Source: Bacillota bacterium (lineage in GTDB: Bacteria; Bacillota; Clostridia; Oscillospirales; Ruminococcaceae). From it: a stretch of 52,029 nt of DNA. Below the pieces are notes generated by a model. The model made no database searches and was not told the DNA's origin. It saw only the letters and a program-made list of their open reading frames with translations. The DNA lies in assembly GCA_023433405.1 (NCBI GenBank), contig JAEZCT010000007.1, forward strand, positions 1 through 52,029, written 5' to 3'. This document shows, piece by piece, positions 15,612 through 24,409 of the stretch. The first letter of the stretch is position 1. The number at the start of each line of letters is the position of its first letter. The translations under genes and the position numbers were made by a program.

Positions 15612-16379
15612 ATGCATAAGTATTTAAAAACCGCCCAAATGTCCTGCCTGCAGGTGACAAACGGCGGGCTGCTATACCTTTTGCCTGATGTGCTGGTTAA
15701 GATCTTTACACTGGTGCCGCTTGTTTACCTGTGGCGCTCGGTTATTCTATCCGGCGCGCGGGTGGATATGACCATGTCCCAAATGCTCACCTACACCTAT
15801 TTAAGTTCATTGCTTGCAGACCTGCTGGTTGTAAGAACCTCCGCTTCGGGATGGCTATCCGAAGGGGTGGTACGCCGCCTGTACAGCCGCCCGTTCTCCA
15901 TGGTCGGGCAGCTCATCACACAGACGGTGGGGGGGTGGCTGCCAATGCTTGCGCTATTCGCGTTTCCCATGGCATTACTAGCTCCGGCTTTGGGCATAAG
16001 CCTTTTGCCCGCATCTCCCTTGTTTTTTATCAGCCTGTTGCTGTGTGTTTCGCTGGGCTTTGCCATTGACCTTTTGTTTGCGTGCCTTTCCGCCAAGCTA
16101 AAAAACGTGAGCTGGCTGGTCAGCCGCATTCGTACGGCGGTGGTTTCGCTGTTATCGGGTACGTTTATCCCCATTCAGTTCCTGCCGTTTGGATTGGATC
16201 ATGCCATGCGGTACCAACCGTTCGCCTGCCTTGGCGGCGCAGCACTTTCTGTTTTCGTGGGCGCGGGAAGTGCTGCAGAGATTATACCCCTTCAACTAAT
16301 CTGGAACCTAATCCTATGGCCGGTGGCGCTTTTCGTATTCCGCAAATCTCAGGAAGGGATGGTCAGCTATGAAGCATAA
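15612..16379 (+). CDS. ABC-2 type exporter permease, first subunit
   Basis: 255-residue membrane protein with about six membrane segments. It resembles the ABC-2 family permeases (DUF990-like) that pair with a second permease and a DrrA-like ATPase in drug or viologen export systems. Visible: a short cytoplasmic start, VLVKIFTLVPLVYLWRSVIL, then a loop with RRLYSRPFSMVGQL typical of these proteins. RBS AAGGAG 8 bp before ATG 15612. It is the first gene after the attenuator and overlaps the next gene by 11 bp. Substrate unknown; a toxic cation, antibiotic or lipid are all possible. Confidence 0.82.
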   Translation: MHKYLKTAQMSCLQVTNGGLLYLLPDVLVKIFTLVPLVYLWRSVILSGARVDMTMSQMLTYTYLSSLLADLLVVRTSASGWLSEGVVRRLYSRPFSMVGQLITQTVGGWLPMLALFAFPMALLAPALGISLLPASPLFFISLLLCVSLGFAIDLLFACLSAKLKNVSWLVSRIRTAVVSLLSGTFIPIQFLPFGLDHAMRYQPFACLGGAALSVFVGAGSAAEIIPLQLIWNLILWPVALFVFRKSQEGMVSYEA

Positions 16380-17217
16380 CATTGGTTTAAAACGCATTCT
16401 CCGGTTGTATGGTATTGCCGCAAAAATAGACCTGGTATGGCTGCTGCGGGACACAAAATACGCCATTGGCGCTATTTTGGCGGATGTTATCTCTAACCTG
16501 TCGGTGATTTCGGGAGTGTTTCTCATCGCGCTACGCTTTGACGGCATAGGAGGAATGAGTTCCGACGAGGTTCTGTTTATGATGGCATATTCCACCATCG
16601 TTACCGGGCTGTTCATGCTGTTTGCGATGCAGAACAATATCCATATTAGCAGAATCATCGGACGCGGCCAGCTGGAACACTTTTTCGTTCAGCCGCTGCC
16701 GTTGCCGGTTCAGCTTTTGACCAACGGCTTTTCCCCTTTTACCGGCAGCACTAATTTTATCATTGGGGTAATTTTGCTGGTGGTGGCCATTCGCCGCCTA
16801 GACTATCCGGTTACGGTCTGGTGGGTGCTGGCGCTTATCGGCTATCTTATCGTAACCATGGTCATTATTGTGGCAAGGGCGTATCTGGTTTCGACCGCGG
16901 CCTTTTACGCACCCGTCGCGGCGGAGGAGATTTCCAGCGTCGCAATTGAAGGCACATGGTTTTTAAGTACATTTCCCCTTTCGGGAATGCCTGCCTTCGT
17001 GCAGGTCGGTTTGCTTACCCTTCTGCCTGAAGGGCTTATGGCGTGGTTTCCCACCCTTAGCCTGCTGGGCAGACCGCCGCTGGGGCTTAGCGCCTATTAT
17101 CCGCTGCTCTTTGCCATTATACTTGCGATAATTTCACGTTTTGTATTTCGGAAAGGATTGAATCATTATGTCAAAAAAGGCTCTAACCGATATGTACCCT
17201 ATGGATTCCGCCGTTAG
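16369..17217 (+). CDS. ABC-2 type exporter permease, second subunit
   Basis: 282-residue paralogue of the preceding permease: N-terminal amphipathic part, then six or so hydrophobic segments (e.g. ILADVISNLSVISGVFLIAL, FMMAYSTIVTGLFMLFA, IIGVILLVVAI). GRGQLEHFFVQPLP corresponds to the RRLYSRPFS loop of the first subunit, so the two probably form a heterodimeric channel. It overlaps the first permease by 11 bp and the ATPase gene by 50 bp. Confidence 0.82.
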   Translation: MKHNIGLKRILRLYGIAAKIDLVWLLRDTKYAIGAILADVISNLSVISGVFLIALRFDGIGGMSSDEVLFMMAYSTIVTGLFMLFAMQNNIHISRIIGRGQLEHFFVQPLPLPVQLLTNGFSPFTGSTNFIIGVILLVVAIRRLDYPVTVWWVLALIGYLIVTMVIIVARAYLVSTAAFYAPVAAEEISSVAIEGTWFLSTFPLSGMPAFVQVGLLTLLPEGLMAWFPTLSLLGRPPLGLSAYYPLLFAIILAIISRFVFRKGLNHYVKKGSNRYVPYGFRR

Positions 17218-18208
17218 TTTGCGTCATGTTACCAAAACCTTTATCCAATGGCAAAGGGATAACAGTGCCAAAGGAATTTTGCATAACCTGATTAAGCCCG
17301 AGAAAAAGACCATTACCGCGCTGGAGGATGTTTCCTTTGAGATCGCCAGAGGGGAATTTATGGCCTACGCCGGACCAAACGGGGCAGGCAAATCCACTAC
17401 CATGAAGCTGCTTTCGGGAATGCTGCTGCCCACACAGGGTGAGGTGGGCGTACTCTCCTTATCTCCCGCAAAACAGCGTGTGCAGCTTATGCGCCGGCTT
17501 GGCATCCTTTTTGGGAACCGCACGGAGCTGTGGTGGGATCATCCGATTATTCAAAGCTTTGAGTGGAAAAAGGTTGTTTGGGATATCCCCGAGGAGGTTT
17601 ACCGTAAAACACTAGCACAGGTCACGGAGCTGTTGGAATTGGAGGAGCTGCTAAAGACCTTTGCGCGGGAGCTTTCGCTTGGACAGCGTATGAGGGCCGA
17701 CCTTGCCCTAATGCTGCTGCACAAGCCGGAGCTGATTCTTTTGGATGAGCCAACCCTTGGGCTGGATGTGCTCGCAAAGCGCCAGATGATTGAGTTTTTA
17801 AAACGGATTAACAAGGAAAACGGGGTTACCATTGTGGTCACAAGCCATGATATGGATGATTTAGAGGAGATGGCTCACCGTATCCTAATGATTTCGGGCG
17901 GGCGCATAGCCTTTGACGGCGAGTTTTCAAAGCTCAGGGATTTAACGGGCAGCCCCACCCGCCTGACGGTAACAACAGCGGGGATGACTGCCCCTGAGAT
18001 TGAGAACGCGCGCCTGCTCTCCTCTGCAAGAGGGGTGCATGAGTATGAGCTTGACCTTGCGAAAACCCCAGTAAAAGCCCTCATGGGCAGAATGTCTGAG
18101 ATGGATGGGGTGGAGGATATCGAAATACGCAAAGCTCCCATCGAGCAGGTAATCACCCAGATCTATCGGGACTGGAAAAAGGAAAGCGCGGAGGTATTAA
18201 GTGTTTAG
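17168..18208 (+). CDS. ABC exporter ATP-binding protein
   Basis: 346-residue ATPase. Walker A GPNGAGKST (about residues 69-77), Q-loop region, signature LSLGQ (about 170), Walker B LILLDEPTLGLD, and the switch His in VTSHDMDD. After about residue 245 a C-terminal accessory domain follows. The long N-terminal insertion (DNSAKGILHNLIKPEKK) before the nucleotide-binding core is typical of ATPases that serve paired ABC-2 permeases. ATG 17168 (GGAAAGGA upstream) lies 50 bp inside the second permease gene, so translation is coupled. It energises the exporter. Confidence 0.92.
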   Translation: MSKKALTDMYPMDSAVSLRHVTKTFIQWQRDNSAKGILHNLIKPEKKTITALEDVSFEIARGEFMAYAGPNGAGKSTTMKLLSGMLLPTQGEVGVLSLSPAKQRVQLMRRLGILFGNRTELWWDHPIIQSFEWKKVVWDIPEEVYRKTLAQVTELLELEELLKTFARELSLGQRMRADLALMLLHKPELILLDEPTLGLDVLAKRQMIEFLKRINKENGVTIVVTSHDMDDLEEMAHRILMISGGRIAFDGEFSKLRDLTGSPTRLTVTTAGMTAPEIENARLLSSARGVHEYELDLAKTPVKALMGRMSEMDGVEDIEIRKAPIEQVITQIYRDWKKESAEVLSV

Positions 18209-18304
18209 CGGCATAATCCTAATCGTGTGTTAGGAACAGTGAAAAGCGAAAAATTATAATTAGTATAAGGCTACAGCTTCTGCATTAAAAAGCGATAAGT
18301 AGTT

Positions 18305-18406
18305 ATACTAATCCCCTCAAAAAGAGTCCATAAAAATCCGCGTAAAAACCCATAAACTAAAGCTTTTCACTTGATTTTTATACACTTTTAAATCGGTTAT
18401 TAGTAT
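18305..18406 (+). repeat. Hairpin (MITE-like) repeat, copy 3, short form
   Basis: 102 bp, ATACTAATCCCCTC to CGGTTATTAGTAT, about 5 differences from the copy at 40815. It lies between the convergent ABC and pduL genes. A stray ATTAGTATAAG (about 18260-18270) just upstream may be the end of another, deleted copy. Confidence 0.88.
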
Positions 18407-18418
18407 TAGACGTAAAAC

Positions 18419-18452
18419 AGCAAGGGAAGCGGAAAAATCCGCTCCCCTTGCT
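18419..18452. terminator. Bidirectional terminator between the exporter and pduL
   Basis: AGCAAGGGAAGCGGA pairs with TCCGCTCCCCTTGCT around a short A-run, with one mismatch. T/A-rich on both sides, it can serve both the ABC operon and pduL. Confidence 0.7.
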
Positions 18453-18492
18453 ATTATTATTTCTTTAAAACTGTGACATGAGAGATAGGAGC

Positions 18493-19065
18493 CTACAGCC
18501 GAATAATCTCGCCGTCCACCGCTCCGGCACAGCCTGCCGCATTTGCTTCATCGGTGTCAATGTGCATGGCAAGCGCAAACTTATCGGAAACGCGAACCAC
18601 AACATCCTCAAACACAAGGCTTCTCTCAGCGGTCTTAACGCGAACGGCAACAACCTCTTTATCCTTTACGCCAAGCTGTTCGGCGTCGGCTGGAGTTGCG
18701 TGGATGTGGCGCTTAGCAACAATAACACCCTCCTCAAGCATAACCTCCCCCTTGGGACCGACGATCTTGCACTTGCCGCTGCTCTTGGTATCACCCGATT
18801 CACGAATAGGTGCCGCAATACCAATGGCGCGCGCGTCGGTGGCGGAAAGCTCCACCTGAGTGCTGGGTCTTTCCGGTCCGAGGATGGAAACGCCGGTAAG
18901 CGTATTTTTAGGGCCCACCACAGTAACACGTTCTTCACACGCAAACTGCCCGGGCTGAGATAAATCCTTTTTCTTGGTAAGCTTCGCACCCTCGCCAAAC
19001 AGGGTTTTCAAATCCGCCGCACTCACATGCACATGACGCGCGGAGGTTTCAACGATAAATTTCAT
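18493..19065 (-). CDS. pduL: PduL-type phosphate acyltransferase
   Basis: 190-residue phosphotransacylase of the PduL family, which moves the acyl group between acyl-CoA and phosphate (acetyl or propanoyl phosphate) and links pyruvate or 1,2-propanediol breakdown to acetate or propionate kinase. Two zinc-binding motifs are visible, ARHVHVS (about residues 9-15) and KRHIHAT (about 118-124), plus GPKNTLTGVSILGP and the PduL domain repeat. No N-terminal microcompartment-targeting extension is seen, so it is a soluble form. ATG 19065 has GAAAGGAATGG upstream. No shell protein or acetate kinase genes lie nearby; it is monocistronic with its own terminator. Confidence 0.9.
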   Translation of the reverse strand: MKFIVETSARHVHVSAADLKTLFGEGAKLTKKKDLSQPGQFACEERVTVVGPKNTLTGVSILGPERPSTQVELSATDARAIGIAAPIRESGDTKSSGKCKIVGPKGEVMLEEGVIVAKRHIHATPADAEQLGVKDKEVVAVRVKTAERSLVFEDVVVRVSDKFALAMHIDTDEANAAGCAGAVDGEIIRL

Positions 19066-19474
19066 AACAGACCATTCCTTTCGAATTTCGCTTTTCATTT
19101 GACAGAATTGCTTGCAGAAAACCCGTAAAATAAGAAAGCGTTCAATTGCATGCAGCGAAAAGAACCCTAAGCTTTGCTTAAAAAAGCAATCCGGCTGCAA
19201 GTGACCGTCTTACAATCGTTACGCGGTTGTGTGGGAATGTGGCTGCGCGGACTTCCTGCTTTCATTGTCTGCTGTTTTCCCAAAAGACGAAGGCGTATTT
19301 TTACAGCAAAAACCAGCAAGAACGCGTTTTCGCCATCCGCGCCCTTGCGAATTTGCACCGATCCTCTTTTGGCAAAACAGAGAAGCACACCTTTATATTA
19401 CGCCAATCGTCATGTTTTTTCAAGGTATACCGTGCAATGTTTTCGAAATTACTTGCAATAGTTTCAAAATAGAT
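19066..19474. other. Intergenic region without a recognised gene
   Basis: About 400 bp upstream of pduL. Some frames are open on the + strand but have no ribosome binding site and no family resemblance before about 19475, where the transposase remnant begins. Confidence 0.4.
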
Positions 19475-19910
19475 ATGATGTGTTTTATACTGGTCATCTG
19501 CTTGTGCACCATCGTATGCGGGGGCGAAGATTTCACGGACATGGAGAACTTGGGAATTGAGAAACAGGAATGGTTAAGGACATTTTTTCACGGTGGAGGA
19601 AAAGGGCGAAATCCGCACAGAAACACGGTTTTTCATTACATCACTAACAAAAATTGAGGAGTTCGCTCAGGCAGTAAGGGAACGTTGGGGCATTGAAAAT
19701 CAGCTTCACTGGTGTCTGGACGTGATTTTTCGTGAGGATGCTTCCCGGGCAAGACGAGATCATTCTCCGCTCAACCTGAATGTGCTGAGAAAAATCGCTC
19801 TTCCCCTCTTACAGGCATCTGATTTCGGCAGAATCGATATCCGAAAGAAAATGTTTCGCGCTGCTTTGTCTGTTTCTTCTTTGGAATATATTCTCACGGG
19901 CCAAAAGTAA
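19475..19910 (+). pseudogene. Decayed ISAs1-type transposase
   Basis: Two pieces of an ISAs1-family DDE transposase in different frames. The first (about 19475-19590) encodes VICLCTIVCGGEDFTDMENL ... KQEWLRTFF, the family's N-terminal domain. The second (about 19593-19910) encodes RFFITSL ... VRERWGIENQLHWCLDVIF REDASR, the C-terminal part with the last catalytic Glu. About 200 residues of the middle, with the other two catalytic acidic residues, are missing, and a frameshift separates the halves. No terminal inverted repeats were found. A dead insertion sequence. Confidence 0.85.
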
Positions 19911-20083
19911 ATGCTGTTGCCGTGATGTTTTTGCATAGAACGGTAGATATTTTTCCTTGTGTGCGTTATAATGAGTGTGTGCGCACCTGCGCACCATAGG
20001 GATTGCCTTGTAAAGTGCGGTAATTATAATTGTTTTTACACAAGGCTTGATAGAAAAGGCAGGCAGGTGAGAATCTGAGTACA

Positions 20084-21811
20084 ATGGAAAACTTAGCGCG
20101 CAAAAGCCTGTGCATGGGCTGTATGCGTGAGGCGCAGCAGGAAAGCGTATGCCCCGACTGCGGGTTTGACGCGACTGCGCCACACCATCCCCTGTACCTT
20201 AAGGCAGGCTCGCAGATATCCAAACGGTTTGTCGCTGGCAGACTAATTACCTACAATGGCGAAGGTGCATCCTATTTGGGCTACGACTATGCAATGAACC
20301 AAAAGGTGTTAATACGGGAATATATGCCGGACCTTTTGGCGGTACGGGAAAAAGGCGGGAATGACGTACTCCCCATTAAGGGAAAGGAAACGCAATACAA
20401 GGCCTTGCTTTCAGACTTTGCCGATATGGTCAAGGCGCTGCAGCGGCTTCGTACATACTCCGGTCTGCTCCCGGTGCTGGATTTTTTTGAAAAGAACAAC
20501 ACCGCCTATGCAATATACGCCTATCCGGGCAAGACGACCCTTCGTGCGTATATAAAGAAAAATGGTCCGATGACCGTTCAAACCCTTTCCCAGCGGTTAG
20601 CGCCAATCCTTTCGGCGGTAGAAGCGATGCATTCCACCGGAGAATGGCATCGTGGCATCAGCGCCGACACCGTTTTTGCCGGGGAGGACGGTAGCCTTTA
20701 TCTTGGCGGCTTTGCTATTGCGGCGGCGCGTACTGCAAAAAGTGAGCTGGCGGCAGAATTGTTTGCCGGTTACAGCGCCCCGGAGCTATACAGCCTGACC
20801 GGCTTGCAGGGCGCATGGACGGATGTATATGCCCTTGCGGCCGTATGCTATACCGCGCTAACCGGAGTATACCCGCCCGATGCCCTTCGGCGGGAGACAG
20901 CCGATACCCTGCAGCCGGCGCGAAAAGCAAACTTTATGCTTGGCTCCGCTATATCGGATGCACTGACTGCGGCTATGGCTCTCGACCCTTTGGAGCGTAC
21001 GCAGACTGTCGGTGAATTTTGTTCGGTACTAACGCAAAGCCTAAAGACAAAGAAAGAAAAAGAAAAAGAAGATGTCGCCATTATGGGCGAAAAACGAGGT
21101 GATGAAATGTATCGGCAGCCGCAAACAGAGCAAAAACAACAACGGGTAGTTAAAAGAAAGATTAGAACGCGAAACTTTTTATACATGCTCGGTTCCACAA
21201 TTATTACCTCTGCGGTTTTATTGACAGGTTTATTTCTTATTTTAAAGGATATTGACCAGAACCTGCTGGTGTTTGCCGGTGACAACGCCTCCCGTTCCAA
21301 CACGGTCACGCCGGTGCAAAGCGGCGGGCAAACAACCGATGAGGCATATTACCTGCCAAACTTTGTAGGCAGTTATCTCGATACGATTAAAAATAACCCT
21401 GACTTTATGGTCAAGTATGCCCTGACCATTGAGGAAGAGGATTATAACGATGAATACCCCACCGGTGTAGTCTACGAGCAAAACCCACCGGAAAACACCA
21501 AGGTGGATGGTATGAGCAATGTCGCAATCAAGGTAAGCAAGGGCCCGGCTCCGATCCCTGAGAATATTGTGGGAATGGGTCGTGCCGAGGCGGAAGCCCT
21601 GTTAACTGAACTGAAGGTGAAATATACCATCGCCGAAGTGTACGATAATAATATCCCTACGGGATGTGTTGTAGGCTATACGCGTATGCCGGGCGAGCTG
21701 ATGCTGCGCGTCAGTCTGGGCAGGATGGATGGCGGGATCTACAACGACCCGATTATTCCGGAGGGCTGGACTATAGAGCAATATGAAGATTTTATATACG
21801 GGCGAGATTGA
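20084..21811 (+). CDS. Zinc-ribbon/PASTA membrane pseudokinase
   Basis: 575-residue protein with, in order, a zinc ribbon (C10, C13, C23, C26), a Ser/Thr-kinase-like domain (about 35-320), a Lys/Glu-rich linker, one membrane segment (about 364-390) and extracellular PASTA-like repeats (about 425-560) that in PrkC/Stk proteins sense peptidoglycan fragments. The kinase motifs are degenerate: VAIK is VLIR (Arg78), the HRD motif is HRG (Gly191), and DFG is GGFA (Gly209, Ala211). All three catalytic residues are thus replaced although the fold-level sequence is intact, so it is probably a pseudokinase that binds rather than phosphorylates. Clostridial relatives of this architecture are common; whether they share these losses I cannot tell. 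The start is ATG 20084 with CAGGTGAG upstream. Confidence 0.8.
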   Translation: MENLARKSLCMGCMREAQQESVCPDCGFDATAPHHPLYLKAGSQISKRFVAGRLITYNGEGASYLGYDYAMNQKVLIREYMPDLLAVREKGGNDVLPIKGKETQYKALLSDFADMVKALQRLRTYSGLLPVLDFFEKNNTAYAIYAYPGKTTLRAYIKKNGPMTVQTLSQRLAPILSAVEAMHSTGEWHRGISADTVFAGEDGSLYLGGFAIAAARTAKSELAAELFAGYSAPELYSLTGLQGAWTDVYALAAVCYTALTGVYPPDALRRETADTLQPARKANFMLGSAISDALTAAMALDPLERTQTVGEFCSVLTQSLKTKKEKEKEDVAIMGEKRGDEMYRQPQTEQKQQRVVKRKIRTRNFLYMLGSTIITSAVLLTGLFLILKDIDQNLLVFAGDNASRSNTVTPVQSGGQTTDEAYYLPNFVGSYLDTIKNNPDFMVKYALTIEEEDYNDEYPTGVVYEQNPPENTKVDGMSNVAIKVSKGPAPIPENIVGMGRAEAEALLTELKVKYTIAEVYDNNIPTGCVVGYTRMPGELMLRVSLGRMDGGIYNDPIIPEGWTIEQYEDFIYGRD

Positions 21812-21887
21812 TGGAGCAGTTTTAAACTGCTGCATTGAAGTAGTTGAATCGTTTATAAAGTGATAGCAGAAGGGGCTGAGTACTTTC

Positions 21888-22700
21888 ATGAAGCTGGCGT
21901 TTTCTACTCTGGGCTGTCCCGGCTGGTCATTTGATGAAATTTTTGCCACAGCAAAGGATTTAGGGCTTAACGGAATAGAGGTTCGAGGGATTGGCGGGGA
22001 GCTTTTTGCGCCCAAAGCAAGACCCTTCTTGGATGAAGCCATCGCCTCCACAAAGGAGCGGTTTGCGAAATCCGGGATGAGCATTCCGATGCTGGCAACC
22101 GGCGCGTGTGTTGGACTGAAGGGAAAGGCCGAAGCCTGTATGACCGAGGCCAGAAGCACCATTGATTTGGCGGCAGCGCTGGGCACTCCGTATATCCGTG
22201 TGATGATTACCCCCGTACCGCAGCCAACTGACGATGCCGACCTTGGGGCGGCGGTTGAGAATTATCAAGCCATTTGTGATTATGCCGCGACCAAAGGGGT
22301 TACCGCTCTGATAGAAACCAACGGTCCGCTTGCGGATTCGGATACCATGCTTGGGTTTATACAAAAAGTTAATTCTTCCGCCAAGGGTATCTTATGGGAC
22401 ATTCATCATCCCTTTCGCTACTTTGGGGAACCGCCGGCAAAAACCATTGGAGTACTTGGTTCCTTTATTCGGTACGTCCACGTCAAGGATTCCGCAATGG
22501 TAAACGGCGTGGTGCAGTACCGGATGATGGGATATGGGGACGTTCCTGTGTTCGACGCCTTAAAGCTGATGAAGGATAACGGCTACGACGGGTTTATCAC
22601 ATTGGAGTGGGTAAAGCGCTGGTGTCCCGATTTGCAGGAGCCAGGGATTGTATTCTCCCATTTTGTAAGCTACATGAACTACCTCCTGCGACAATTATAA
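21888..22700 (+). CDS. Sugar phosphate isomerase/epimerase (AP2Ec, TIM barrel)
   Basis: 270-residue protein of the xylose-isomerase-like TIM barrel family (sugar isomerases, hydroxypyruvate isomerase, myo-inositol enzymes). Visible metal-site residues: GIEVRGI, ALIETNG (Glu), ILWDIHHPF (Asp/His), YVHVKDSA (His) and ITLEW (Glu). The exact substrate cannot be read from sequence. Start ATG 21888 is preceded by AGAAGGGG. It follows the pseudokinase by 76 bp and precedes an SDR gene, with a terminator in between, so any pathway link is a guess. Confidence 0.85.
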   Translation: MKLAFSTLGCPGWSFDEIFATAKDLGLNGIEVRGIGGELFAPKARPFLDEAIASTKERFAKSGMSIPMLATGACVGLKGKAEACMTEARSTIDLAAALGTPYIRVMITPVPQPTDDADLGAAVENYQAICDYAATKGVTALIETNGPLADSDTMLGFIQKVNSSAKGILWDIHHPFRYFGEPPAKTIGVLGSFIRYVHVKDSAMVNGVVQYRMMGYGDVPVFDALKLMKDNGYDGFITLEWVKRWCPDLQEPGIVFSHFVSYMNYLLRQL

Positions 22701-22797
22701 CGCTGTTTCCGTTAAGCGGATAATGGAATATAAAACGCACTCGAGATGCTATCGCTTACCTTGTAACGCTTCGATAGCGCAAATAGCAAAAGGACAC

Positions 22798-22826
22798 AAA
22801 GGGCGGGCAAAGTTGCCCGCCCTTTT
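22798..22826 (+). terminator. Terminator between the isomerase and SDR genes
   Basis: AAAGGGCGGGCAA pairs with TTGCCCGCCCTTT, then TCTC. The SDR start is only 28 bp further on, so any SDR promoter must lie upstream of this hairpin unless it overlaps. A second 7-bp hairpin (GCTATCG 22748-22754 with CGATAGC 22772-22778) precedes it, which could make an attenuator. Confidence 0.75.
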
Positions 22827-22854
22827 CTCAATATTTAATTGGAGGGTAAGGAAA

Positions 22855-23589
22855 ATGGGGCGTGTGGCATTGGTTACAGGCGCTTCCGGAGGCATAGGCG
22901 GCAGTGCGGCGTGTTTATTGGCGAGAGAAGGCTTTGCTGTTGCGCTGGCCTATCATACCCATGAGCCGGAGGCGCAAAAGCTGGCGGCACAGCTGTGCCG
23001 CGAAGGATTGGAATCGGCGGTGTTTCGCGCGGATATATCCGACCCCAAGCAGGTAAACGAAATGGTTGAAAGGGTGCAGAAGCGATATGGTTTTATCGAT
23101 ACCCTGGTCAATAATGCGGGCATAGCCGGGCAAGCGTTGTTTACTGAGATAACGCAGGAGGAATGGCACCGGATGTTTGCGGTTCATGTGGATGGCGCGT
23201 TTTATTGCACCCAAGCGGTACTGCCGGAGATGATACGCCGTAAGACCGGGGTTATCATCAATGTATCCTCGATATGGGGTATGGTGGGAGCCTCCTGCGA
23301 GGTGCATTATTCCGCCGCGAAAGCGGCGCTCATCGGCTTGACTAAAGCATTGGCAAAAGAGGTGGGACCTTCCGGAATTCGCGTCAACTGCGTGGCACCC
23401 GGGGTTATAGATACGGCCATGAGCGGGGTATTGGACGAGCAAACCCTTCTTTCGCTTCGTGAGGAGACTCCGCTTGGAATGATTGGTTCACCGGACGATG
23501 CCGCCGCCGCCATCGCCTTTTTCGCGTCGGATCGCGCGAGGTTTATAACCGGACAGGTACTCAGCCCCAATGGCGGATTTGTAATCTAG
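22855..23589 (+). CDS. Short-chain dehydrogenase/reductase, FabG-like
   Basis: 244-residue classical SDR. Cofactor motif TGASGGIGG at the N-terminus, NNAG in the middle, catalytic Ser (VSSIWG), Tyr and Lys (HYSAAKAAL), and a C-terminal SDRARFITGQ typical of FabG-like enzymes. It reduces a keto or oxidises a hydroxy group with NAD(P)(H). There are no fatty-acid synthesis neighbours, so the name fabG is not assigned. ATG 22855 follows GGAGGGTAAGG at the right distance. Confidence 0.9.
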   Translation: MGRVALVTGASGGIGGSAACLLAREGFAVALAYHTHEPEAQKLAAQLCREGLESAVFRADISDPKQVNEMVERVQKRYGFIDTLVNNAGIAGQALFTEITQEEWHRMFAVHVDGAFYCTQAVLPEMIRRKTGVIINVSSIWGMVGASCEVHYSAAKAALIGLTKALAKEVGPSGIRVNCVAPGVIDTAMSGVLDEQTLLSLREETPLGMIGSPDDAAAAIAFFASDRARFITGQVLSPNGGFVI

Positions 23590-23697
23590 CAGAGGGCGAT
23601 ACTATAATAGCATTAACATGCGCACGGTAAAAGTATCTATCGTGACGTGCTTTGTCAAACGATAATCAACGGCAAGGAAAGAATGAGGGTTTGTATG

Positions 23698-24261
23698 ATG
23701 AATGAAAAAACAGAGCTAACGGTAACTCAAATTGAGGAGCTGCTTCATTCAGTAAAGGCACGATATGAAGCAAACGGGAACCGGCATCCGAATTTGGAAT
23801 GGGATAAAATAGAAGAAAAACTCAAAGCTCAGCCCATAAAGCTTTGGTCGCTTTATCAAATGGAGATGACTGGTGGAGAACCCGATGTGATTGGATATGA
23901 AAAGGAGACAGGTCAATACACCTTTTATGATTGCTCAGCGGAAAGCCCCATCGGTCGCAGAAGCATTTGCTATGACCGTGAGGCTTTAGAATCGCGCAAG
24001 GAGCATAAGCCGGAGAATTCTGCCGTAGATATGGCGGACGACATGAAAATAGAATTGCTAAATGAAGCACAATACCGCGATCTGCAAAAGCATGGTGTGT
24101 TTGACGTGAAAACCTCCAGCTGGATTCAAACGCCCGAAAAGATTCGGGCATTGGGCGGGGCACTTTTTTGTGACTGCCGCTATGATAGGGTTTTTGTGTA
24201 CCACAACGGCGCTCAGTCGTATTATGCGGCTAGAGGTTTTCGTGGCTTGCTTAGGGTGTAA
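23698..24261 (+). CDS. DUF4256 family protein
   Basis: 187-residue protein (start ATG 23698, or 23695) that matches the DUF4256 family by the run of PIKLWSLYQMEMTGGEPDV, FYDCSAESPIGRRS and a C-terminal GGALFCDCRYDRVFVYHNGA. Function unknown. Soluble, with no membrane segment or signal peptide. Its TAA overlaps by one base the start of a long-form hairpin repeat. Confidence 0.85.
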   Translation: MNEKTELTVTQIEELLHSVKARYEANGNRHPNLEWDKIEEKLKAQPIKLWSLYQMEMTGGEPDVIGYEKETGQYTFYDCSAESPIGRRSICYDREALESRKEHKPENSAVDMADDMKIELLNEAQYRDLQKHGVFDVKTSSWIQTPEKIRALGGALFCDCRYDRVFVYHNGAQSYYAARGFRGLLRV

Positions 24262-24375
24262 TACGAATAAACGATTGAAAAGAGTATGAAAATCAAGTGA
24301 AGTCTTAGTTTATGGGCTTTTTCTCGCATTCTTATCGGCCATTCCACTCTTTTTGAGGGGATGGGGATTTAGTAT
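24261..24375 (-). repeat. Hairpin (MITE-like) repeat, copy 4, long form
   Basis: Reverse-orientation copy. Ends are ATACGAATAAACGATT on the left and the complement of ATACTAAT on the right. It starts on the last base of the DUF4256 stop codon and ends 15 bp before the recQ ribosome binding site, so it forms the entire spacer. Confidence 0.82.
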
Positions 24376-24409
24376 ATTAGGCTTCGCTGCAACGGAGGTG
24401 AGCTAATTA

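Noticed and set aside
18493..19065. Bacterial microcompartment locus around pduL
   Set aside because: No shell proteins, diol dehydratase or targeting extension were found in the surrounding genes.
19944..19972. Promoter of the PASTA pseudokinase gene
   Set aside because: TATAAT at 19967 is good but the -35 region (TAGATA) is poor, so the call is too weak.
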